A stretch of 64,000 nucleotides of DNA, taken from contig WNNJ02000004.1 in assembly GCA_012934845.2 (NCBI GenBank), forward strand, positions 1-64,000. The letters run 5' to 3'. Under the pieces are notes generated by a model. The model made no database searches, was not told where the DNA came from, and worked only from the letters and a program-made list of their open reading frames with translations. This DNA is from Pomphorhynchus laevis (Eukaryota > Acanthocephala > Palaeacanthocephala > Echinorhynchida > Pomphorhynchidae). A program made the translations under genes and the position numbers. This document shows positions 55,321 to 64,000 of the stretch, in pieces; the first letter of the stretch is position 1, and the number at the start of each line of letters is the position of its first letter.

Positions 55321-56370
55321 AAATGTGCAGACCAGATAACAAAAGGATGTGTAATAATCACCCCACACCATTTCTGCCACTCGTCCACCGCTAAAAATGC
55401 GCTTATACCCATCTTCAATGTCTATGGAATCCGTTTCTTTTTATTAGGTTTCTTGAACGCAGATAATCCTAATTTTGTGTCTCCTCATTATATCCACTAC
55501 ACCCTCACTTTTCACTGTCATCGATCCGACGTTTAGGCTAATCATTCTGCTAGCCGTGACGACTTGCTTCTTTAGTAGAATTCATCGATGGATATGTAGC
55601 CCTAACTTTTCTACTTTTGTTTATACATATTCAGCAAATATTAATTGCATTAAGTGGTTACCTTAATAGAAAACTTCGATGGCTCGGTAACCCGGGCGAT
55701 GAAACTGCGCGTCGCATACGATATACACCCTAGCTCAGTCGATCAGTAGTAAATTTGTTGGCATATGGTTATTCTGTCCGAATTTTTAAAGCCGGATGCT
55801 TTTCCTCTGCCAGCCCTTTTCTTTTTTCAGCCGGGCTTGGGACCGGTCTTGGCGGAATTCGTCTCTTGCTGATGACTTATCTTCTGCCTTGAATTATCGC
55901 TTGCTAGAACTTTTCTACTTTGTGTTTATACATCTTCAGCAAATATTAATCGAATTAAGTGGTTACCAAACTCGACATTTATACGAGATGTTATTCTAAC
56001 TAATCTATTGAAATCTTGCAGCCACACAATTCTACCTTGTTTGTATAATATACTCAATTCGTCATTTGGCATTCGAAGTATCCTGGTTATTTTAAACTCG
56101 CCATTATATTCTCACTTTGAAGAGATTATATCTTGATCCTATGATAAATGTATAATAGGAAAATTATCACAGAAAAATTTCTCATCTACCGACAATCTCC
56201 AAAGTTTTTGAACATAATTAATGAATGAATACCTGAATATAAATAACCTTTGTTCTTTATGTACTCAAATTTTGGACTATTTACTTGTCGACACTAATAA
56301 GCGTCTTATTGGCCTTATTTAAAAGCATCGAGACATGTCATTACGTATTTGAGTTGTGGAAATTCAAGCT
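55321..56370. other. Unassigned DNA with one internal duplication
   Basis: A segment of about 55 bp ending ATTAAGTGGTTACC occurs at 55607-55665 and again at 55912-55968. The DNA between has moderate GC content with a CCCGGGCGATGAAACTGCGC segment near 55690. No coding assignment is possible. Confidence 0.5.
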
Positions 56371-57950
56371 AGATTGACTTCATCTTATATCCGATAGCAA
56401 GTGGAATGAAGAAGTAAACTCCAAGATGATTTTAGGAGAAGAATGTGCCCCACAACACAGAGTAATAGTTGTGGACCTGAGGATCATGACGAAAGAAAAA
56501 ACTAAAAATGAAGGAAGAATTAAAAAAGCGCTTATACAGAAATTGAATATTAAGGTGTAAGATCCTGGAATTTAGTGGAATGAAATGGCAGCAATCATCC
56601 TTGAAGGATCGAAGACAATTCTTGAGCTTTCATCAGGTAAACTATCCCCATAAAAATTAGCTTATTGTTGGAATCAAACAGTTAAAGATGACGTCAGTGG
56701 GAGAAAGACAGACAAAAGGAAATTGAACTTCGATCCAACGGTCGAGAATAAAGGGGCGTACAAGCAGGCCAAGAAAAATGCGACGCGAAAGTGTGCCGTT
56801 ACAAAGAGATAAGCCGATCATGAAATATATGATCAACTCGAAAAGGATAATAGACGAGATATCATATTCAAGTTAGCCAGAATTCGAGATAAAAAAGCGA
56901 AGAATTTTTCATTGACTAAAATTATCAAGAACAGTTCGGGGAGAATCCTTGATCATAATAACGATATTTGATGAGATGGAGATATTATTTCGGAAATCTG
57001 TTGAATACAGCGAATTCTTGATTACCTCTTGAAGAAGTGGGACCTAATACCAATATCGTTCGACAGTACTCTTGAGAGGATGTATCGTCACAAATGAAGA
57101 AGATGAGAAATGATAAAAATATTGGACCGAATAGTATTCCGATTGAAGTGTTGAAACTTAGAGATTATTTAGAATTCAGCTACTAACGAAGCTTTTTCAC
57201 AGAATTGACAAAGTAGAAAGTATTCCGACTGCATAGCAAAAGAGTACACTAGTACCTATCTACAAGCAAAACGGATACGTCGAACAGCGTAGCAATTATC
57301 CGGGGATAAAGTTTATGAGTCACACAATGACCATCCACGAGGCAGCTTTAAGATAAGTTCAACGAGAAACAACGGCCACTGCATAGTGTGTTTGTATATT
57401 TAAAGAAAGCCTATGATACAGTGCCACGAGATCTTGTTTGAGCATACTTAAGAAAGAAAAACTGTCATGAACAATATGTTCGTGCAATCAAATCAATGTA
57501 CGAAAAGTTTTATACTTACGTTCGGTGCTAGACTAGTGAGATGGATTATTTCCAGGTGGCAATGGGAATCCATCAAGGCTCCCAGTCTTTTATTTGTTAC
57601 AGTCATTGATGTTTTGGGGACTGCACATATCAGTTCAAGAGAGTCATGGACAATGCTGTCCGCAGATGATCTGGTCCTTACGGCTGAGAATTCAGAGACA
57701 CTGAAAAAACAGCTAGAAAGTTGGTGTTAGAGACCGTAGAGTAACACATTGAAAAAAGGCAGAACCAAAACATTTTATGGGTGGGTCCAGAAAAATTGAC
57801 ATTGCAAGGAGTTGAAAGAGAAGAAAGAGACCATATCATATACTTTACCAGCATGACGAATATGTTAAATTCATAAGCATCAGAGATTAGACTGAGGATA
57901 CAAAGAAATATAATTTTATAAGAACGAAGTCCCCAAATAATTTATTTAGT
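56371..57950 (+). mobile_element. RTE-like LINE remnant, second family
   Basis: MSSQMKKMRNDKNIGPNSIP-type sequence near 57100 (the region before RT), then KRTLVPIYKQ and SNYPGIKFMSH near 57240-57320, GIHQGSQSFICYSH near 57565, and ESWTMLSADDLVLTAENSET (motif C with Ala-Asp-Asp, about 57640-57700). The order is that of RTE-type RTs. It is heavily broken. The frame at 57467-57730 is the only open segment. Confidence 0.65.
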
Positions 57951-58169
57951 AGCAAAATATTTAGTAGCTAAAATCTTCTGTTCTTGAAATTAATAATTAA
58001 AAATTGTACAAAATTGTCAGTAAAATTTTTGTTGTTGGTTGTGTTATAAACATGTGTAAATAATTATATGTAATATCTATTTTAATTAATATTAATTTAA
58101 AATATTATTAATTATTTATCAATATTATTAATTAATATTATTATAAATTTATAATTAAATAATATTAAT

Positions 58170-58465
58170 TGTTGCCCACAACAAGTTGCCCACAACAAGC
58201 TGTGGGCAACAGCTTGTTGTAGGACAGAACATCTAAAAAATAGCTTTCTCTACCGGGCTCTTGGTTACAAATTCGTGTGGAAAATAAATTTCGAGTCTTC
58301 AAAGTAGTTCGCGTTCCAAATATCAAACTACTATTTATTTTGGCTATTTATTTTCTCTATAATGTTATCAATTTGTACAATGAAAGTGTTACAAATAGCG
58401 AATATATCCGCTATTTGGTTTTTTTTGATAAATAAAGGATCTTGAATTGAATTGAATTGAATAAT
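58170..58465 (+). mobile_element. LINE 3' end with (TTGAA)n tail
   Basis: A palindrome at about 58175-58222 (GTTGCCCACA...TGTGGGCAAC) is followed by RTEHLKNSFLYRALGYK-like coding sequence and by AATAAAGGATC and a short (ATTGA)n tail ending near 58463. It is typical for the 3' end of CR1/L2-like LINEs. Confidence 0.65.
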
Positions 58466-59129
58466 ATTAAATTAATAATATTTTAATAATAATTTGAAAA
58501 TTTACACATAAAAATTGTATAGTTATTAAAATTATTTTCAGCAATCTAAATTGTTCTTTAACATTGAGCAACGCATTTACAAATTAGCTTATAAATATTG
58601 TCATTGAATTATTTTATCAATAAAAATAAAGTTTATAATAATATTGATATATTTTGGAGCTTAAAAATGCCCCATTATAAAGCGCATGAACAAAACATTT
58701 TAAAGATTTATAAAAAGCTTTGGTTATATGCGGATGATAGTTTGGGGAGTATTGATAAGCATTTTTTAATGTTTTTAATTTTTTAATTTTTTTACTTGTT
58801 GTAATTAACTGTTTTTGGCAATCGTGGGATACGACAGAGCTATAAAAATATTTTACTGTTTAAATTATTTATTTAATTATTAATAATTAAGATTATTATT
58901 AATTAATAATAAAAAATTATATTATTAAATTAATAATGATCAATAGCAATTAATTATCTTTATTTTTAATTGATAAAGATAAATATAATTATTTAAGTGA
59001 GATGTCACGTCAAATGTGTTTTTAAAATGAAATGAACTCAAGTGTATTAAATAACATGTGAATTATTCAAATTTAGTTATTAGAACAAATAAGATGTAAC
59101 AATAATATATACAGAAGACAGTACATAAT
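58466..59129. other. AT-rich DNA with a short unassigned frame
   Basis: The frame 58598-58786 encodes a segment FWSLKMPHYKAHEQNILKIY and WLYADDSLGSIDKHFLM that reads like real protein, but I cannot assign it. The YADD in it is not in an RT context. It could be a stray exon. Confidence 0.3.
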
Positions 59130-59144
59130 GATAGTGATTAGATC

Positions 59145-59665
59145 AGATAAATGAGTCAACGTATTTTATACTATAAATTAAAATTAATTATAAATAATAA
59201 ATAATTATATAAGATTTAATACAATCAATATTCATATAACGATAAAATTTATTATTAAAATTAAAAATAAAAGTCAATTTTTATGAATTGACTAATGAAT
59301 AATATACGATGTATAAGAATAATGATTAGAGGTCATCAGGAGGAACTGTTATGTTATCAGATTTCATCCTATATTCCTCGATATTTACAAATAAATAATT
59401 AAAATCTACAGACTAATCAAAAACTATATTTAAAAAATTATCTAACAACGCATTATATTTTAATAAACAAATAAATTATAAAAAAAATTACAAACAAAAA
59501 AGTTATACGATATATAAATAAAGATAAATATTAAATAATTATATGATATTTTATACAATTTATATTGATATCAAGTTAAATAAAAAATTGAAATTCAAAA
59601 TAAAAGTCAATTTTATGAATTGACTAATAACATAAGATGCATCAGAATAAGTACTGAAGTCTGAA
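59145..59665 (-). repeat. PLE-2 tails, two solo copies
   Basis: The first (59145-59395) has the ATGAATTGACT segment and GTCATCAGGAGGAACTGTTA, ending in the structured block. The second (59564-59665) has only the ATGAATTGACT part. Both are diverged from the 35449 copy. Confidence 0.7.
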
Positions 59666-59765
59666 AAACGACTGACATCTCAATGGGCAAAATAGTTATA
59701 TAGTTAAGTATAGTTAAAATTTAAATATCTTCTTAAATAATGCTGATAGCACCTTAATATTTTAG

Positions 59766-60097
59766 TACATACTTCCTCACTTGATTAACGACCGTTTGAA
59801 TACAAACATCACTATAGCACAATGTCAAAATTTTGAGAATATTTTTTTAATAAAAAATTATTTTTTTTGTGACAACTACGAGCCGTAAAGATATTAAATG
59901 CATATAGTGGCAGCTTCACAAATTATACTAGAGCACCTGTAAGGCTCTAAGTTCCAGCTGCTAAATTCGAATTTTAACTCGAAAATAATTTTTTTTAGAA
60001 TTTTGGTAAATTGTGAAACTTTGTACAAAGTCCCGCTAAAAAAGCCTTCACTTATAATAGCATGCATACGTACTTCCTCACTCCATTAACGACCGTT
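59766..60097. repeat. Insert of about 300 bp flanked by 28-bp direct repeats
   Basis: TACTTCCTCACTTGATTAAC (59767) and TACTTCCTCACTCCATTAAC (60069) open near-identical direct repeats that continue into GACCGTT. The DNA between them is non-coding with T-rich tracts. It may be a small insertion with a long target duplication or a local duplication. Confidence 0.55.
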
Positions 60098-60194
60098 AAT
60101 AGGTCGTTAATAGAATAAGGTTACACCTTATTAATAATAAGCTTACACCTTATTAATAATAAGGTTATTTTCTTAATTTATAATTGTAAGCAGA

Positions 60195-61640
60195 TAAATC
60201 AGATCAGATAATTAAGTCTACCTATTTTATACTATATATAACTTAAAAATAAAGATAAATAATAATAAATAATAAATGATTTTATAAGATTTTATACAAT
60301 TTATATTTATATAACGATAAAATTTATTATTAAAATTTAAAATTAAATTAAATTTTTATGAATTGACTAATAAATAAAAAATGCATGAGAATAAAGACAA
60401 GCGGTCATCAGAAGGAACTTCTATGCTATAATGTTTCAGCTCCTGTTCCTCGGCCAAAGATAGTTTTGGCGCTGAATCCATATTAATGACGTATTTCTTC
60501 TGATAAAATTTTATTATCTAGTTTTTTATTCTAATTTAAAATATATTATATATTATTATAAACATTTTCCGCTAAGGAGTTTAAATTATTTTTTAATAAT
60601 ATCTTGTTAATAATAGTTTTAATTAATGTTAGTTTAATATTAATATCTAGATATGTATCTTCTTTATCATCAATTTTAGTTTTATTAAGAATAAGGCTTT
60701 CTGGATAAATTGGTTTACTTGAATAAATTTGTTCGCTTATTGAATAAATATTATTTGAGTTAAAGATACATATATCATCAATATATCGAAACATATATTT
60801 CATCTATTTATATAATTTAGATTTATTTTTTTAACATTTATTTATAAAATTTTATGGAAATTCTAAGTTTCATTATTTAATGAATTACATTATATGGTAT
60901 AAACGCATCTTTACCATATAAATTAAAATTAGTTTTAATTGATGTTAGATTAATATTAATATCTAGATATGCACCCTCTTTATCATTAATATTGGATAAT
61001 ATTTAATATTATATTGGATAACATTAATATTAATATTATAATCTTTATCATAAGCATATAAATATGTTTCTTATATGATGATATAAAATATGATGATAAC
61101 TATCTAGTATCTTATTCTAATACAAAGTATATTATTTATTATCCATCCATAAAAATTTGCCACTTAAGAGTTTAAATTTATTTTTTATATTATTGTGTTG
61201 ATTTATATATTTTACTATTTTCTGCTTGATGTTATTTTTATAGTAACCTAGTTTAAAATATGTATCTATTAAATTATTTAAATGATTTTGAAGAAAACCA
61301 ATATCGTTAAAATAGTAACGATACATAGTTATTATAGTATAGATAATAATATATATGATATATATGATACATAGTTATTATAAGTTTAGTATAATAGTTA
61401 TCATAGTTATTATGCATAGTTATTTAAAATTTGAAATAAAAGTCATTTGTTATGAATTGAGTATTAAATAACATAAGATATATCCGAATAAGGATTAGAG
61501 GTCATCAGGAAGATGACCCAAGGGTCATCAGGTTTGGGCCTTATTACTCGACCCAAGAAATAGCAGGGGGCAAATACATGACAATGACGTATTTCCTCTG
61601 ATGACATTTGATTGTTTATTCTAATACAGAGCCTATTGTT
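60195..61640 (-). mobile_element. PLE-2 debris: tails and C-terminal RT fragments
   Basis: It contains a tail with structured block (60390-60510), an RT piece with FRYIDDICIF and SKPIYPESLILNKT (60546-60803) running on to about 61075, and a second C-terminal piece FLQNHLNNLIDTYFKLGYYK (61326-61132) nearly identical to 35607 onward. A further tail with structured block follows (61425-61640). At least three different copies are joined. All are broken. Confidence 0.8.
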
Positions 61641-61839
61641 TACTGCACATGAAAATGTTTCGCTTAATAGTTTAAATTAATTTTTAATAATATTTTGTTG
61701 ATTTATACATTGTAAATTTAATATTTTAAAAATTTTTTGTTTATTTATACTTCTTCATATATTATATATTATCAGATAATATCAGATATTATATATTATC
61801 ATATAATATATGATATACATTATCTTCTCATATATTATC

Positions 61840-62110
61840 AGATCAAATAACTGAGTCTACGTATTTTATACTATATATAAATAAAAATAATAATAAACAA
61901 TTATATAAGATTTTATACAATTTATATTTATATAACGGTAAAATTTGTATCGGTATAATTTTATGATATATAAGATATATTAAAAGATATAATAAATCAG
62001 ATCAGCCAACTGAGTCTGCATATTTTATATAAGGATAAATAATTATAAACAATAAATAATTATATAAGATTGTATACAATTTATATTTATATAACGATAA
62101 AATTTATAAT
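61840..62110 (-). repeat. PLE-2 tail, two diverged copies
   Basis: CAACTGAGTCTGCATATTTT-like starts occur at about 61848 and 61998, each followed by the AT-rich part of the tail. The structured block is absent. Confidence 0.6.
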
Positions 62111-63105
62111 TAAAATTTAATTTTTTCAATTTATAAAAATCAAGGAAAGTCAAACAAGAAGACGATTATTCAATATTTCAATGACAACTGCCATCATTAT
62201 CAGGAAAAATTGTTTCAGCTTCGTCACAGAGCTTTAACAATTTTTCCTGATTATTATATATTATATTTTATATTATTGCATATAATATATAAACTTATTA
62301 ACAGTATAGTACTTAGTACATAACTTACTTTAATTCTAAGTATATTTTTAATTACTTATACTTTAAATAGTTTATTTTATGTCGCAGCTGAAAATATAGT
62401 TAAGCTGCTATAGCTATTTAAGAAATATTTTTAATGACTTTTTAACTTAATATAATAATATAATTATTATACTATAGCTCGGAGATTAGATATTATTAAT
62501 TAATGCAAAATTACTTAAAATGCTATTAATTATTATTTATGCGTTTGCGTGAGAGTTGTTATTTACGTCGTGAAATTAAATCGTACCTAGAAAAGCTTTT
62601 CTATAAATCGAAGATTCACACACTGCGAAGTATCAAAAAACTGTCGTTACAATTAGCGTAAATGGTTTCAAGTACGAAATTAGTAACCTTGTTACTAAAC
62701 CTTGTTTAGTAACAAGGTTTCAAAACCTTGTTACTTATAATAGAGATTAAAAATCATGGTGAACTTCTCCTCAAGCCAAGAATACTAGTATCCTTAATAT
62801 TCGCCTAGACGATTTGACGACGTTTTAAAAATAATTTGCAATTAACTATAATAATTAATTATTAATATTAATAATTAATTAATTTTAATTAATAATTAAT
62901 TAATATTGATACTAATTTAATATTAATTAATTAATTGAGTAATTAATTAAGTAAAATTAATTACTTGTTGCTTCTGTAATTCTGTAAGTGACTCGGTCCT
63001 TAAAATATTATAGCAAATATAACCGGTAAGTTACTTTTAATATTTTAAATTAAATTTCAAGTAATTTCAAGTATCATTTCATGATAACGATTTGAATTCT
63101 TTAGA
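62111..63105. other. AT-rich DNA with two small hairpins
   Basis: At 62165-62215 (minus strand) is a solo block CTGATAATGATGGCAGTTG...CATTGAAATATTG. At about 62686-62720 is a perfect 16-bp hairpin, AACCTTGTTACTAAAC with GTTTAGTAACAAGGTT. The rest is AT-rich 3' flank of the ALDH-like gene. Confidence 0.55.
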
Positions 63106-64000
63106 TTAGAGATAATTTTCCGGAATGGTAAGATCGCTGATAATCGTATTTAAAGAATTGTTAATACATTTTGTGCTTGGCAATTCGTATTCGTTGATCG
63201 AAATCACTGGTAAAATATCCTGATCGTATAGTTTACTTGAAAATTCTGACAGAAACAATTTTCGCGAGTTCTCGGAAAATGCGTACTCACATGTATTACT
63301 GCAATAAAGATTAATTCTAGATACTAAGTTAAAATACGCCCCAGTGTGCAGAAACATGTTATTTTTGACGTGTTTAACAGTAATCCAAAAATCAGAATCT
63401 TCATAAACATAGAAATATAAAAACGGAGTATCTTCAGACTGTGAACAAACCACATTTGTAGAGTCATAACTAAAAGGCATCAAACAACTCCAATCTGTGG
63501 ATAGTAACTGAACAAATGCGGGATATACGAAGTAGCCTATCTTCGCCGAAGCATCACGGAAATACCAAACTTTCTTATTTGCTGATGCTCTGGCTTGATA
63601 CAGTCGTCGCTGATGCAAATTAAAAAGTCTTTTGTCGACAACCGCAGATCCAAACATTTCTGGATTAGTAGGAACTCCGAACTTCAATTCGTGTATACGC
63701 TCTTGAACTAGAGAACAAAACTCCTTGTACATTATACGAGGTACAAAGGTTAAAATAGAACGGCCGTGAAATTGTCCACTATTCCAGAACGAAAGGTTTA
63801 TAATCGATTCAACTGATTTTATTAGATCAGCTGACATGTGAATAAACGATAAAGACTTACCAACACCGGGATAATGAGTAGTTAAATCTGTGCCACTACA
63901 TTTTGAATTTAATAAAGGATATGCCGATAAAGCGGGAATATTCCTTGTTTCCAATACATCATTGACAATTTGGAAAGTTGTTGGTATAAAACTTAGTTTG
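63106..64000 (-). CDS. ALDH4-like protein lacking both catalytic residues (5' part off window)
   Basis: The frame is open from the stop at 63106 to the window edge and must continue beyond, so the internal Leu codon at 63954 is not a start. It matches the second half of delta-1-pyrroline-5-carboxylate dehydrogenase (ALDH4A1, mitochondrial proline catabolism). LSFIPTTFQIV matches the NAD-domain end. KSLSFIHMSADL matches KNFHFVHRSAD. SGQFHGRSILTFVP matches GGQKCSACSRLYVP. RIHELKFGVP, GSAVVDKRLF, IGYFVYPAFV and LYFYVYEDSDF follow in order. The catalytic Cys is replaced by His in QFHG, and the Glu of GECGG is replaced in PGVG. After HTGAYF the sequence leaves the family. It reads as a pseudoenzyme. 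The clean frame argues against a decaying pseudogene. Confidence 0.75.
   Translation of the reverse strand, partial: KLSFIPTTFQIVNDVLETRNIPALSAYPLLNSKCSGTDLTTHYPGVGKSLSFIHMSADLIKSVESIINLSFWNSGQFHGRSILTFVPRIMYKEFCSLVQERIHELKFGVPTNPEMFGSAVVDKRLFNLHQRRLYQARASANKKVWYFRDASAKIGYFVYPAFVQLLSTDWSCLMPFSYDSTNVVCSQSEDTPFLYFYVYEDSDFWITVKHVKNNMFLHTGAYFNLVSRINLYCSNTCEYAFSENSRKLFLSEFSSKLYDQDILPVISINEYELPSTKCINNSLNTIISDLTIPENYL

Noticed and set aside
58598-58786. YADD motif in a 62-codon frame as a possible RT
   Set aside because: No other RT motifs flank it and the surrounding residues do not fit motif C spacing.

Overview
This window looks like repeat-dominated nuclear DNA from an AT-rich animal genome. 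The evidence is the (TA)n tracts, satellite arrays, and many Penelope-like (PLE) and non-LTR retroelement remnants. The few host-type genes are widely spaced, strongly diverged, and each carried by one long exon as far as I can see. I cannot name the phylum. I saw no rRNA, tRNA, CRISPR array or bacterial operon, and no recognisable retrovirus or capsid-bearing element.

Layout. 1-4320: four tandem units of about 464 bp, each with a hammerhead-ribozyme motif, then a 321-bp-arm palindrome with a textbook hammerhead in each arm, then a broken PLE reverse transcriptase/GIY-YIG fragment. 4360-7950: hairpin elements, a GC-rich patch and one unknown ORF. 7950-12500: fragments of a second PLE family (called PLE-2 here) and a truncated RT element with a zinc-knuckle/PD endonuclease-like tail. 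13215-17408: a 1,397-codon host-like gene with a probable C-terminal death-domain fold. 18822-22314: an apparently intact PLE (called PLE-1 here) with an inverted, truncated copy of itself joined at its 5' side. 23923-24977: a palindrome followed by a 242-bp satellite. 26184-27059: a METTL7-like methyltransferase gene with a decayed SAM site. 28245-30660: PLE-2 fragments. 32670-33977: a gene resembling cyclic-nucleotide-binding folds. 34590-39260: a LINE apparently split by PLE-2 insertions. 39925-49490: three arrays of a 20-bp minisatellite between LINE remnants. 50905-58465: RTE-like and CR1-like LINE remnants. 59130-62110: PLE-2 debris. 63106-64000: the end of an ALDH4-like gene that has lost both catalytic residues and runs off the window.

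The unifying theme is self-cleaving-RNA architecture. Motifs of the form CTGANGA, stem-loop, GAAA recur in the 464-bp units, the palindrome, the hairpin elements, the 242-bp satellite and, degenerately, both ends of PLE-1. PLE-2 tails carry a different, larger foldable RNA with at least one compensatory pair change between copies. The strongest candidates for a noteworthy system are this hammerhead/PLE complex and two host genes that look like pseudoenzymes (ALDH4-like and METTL7-like).
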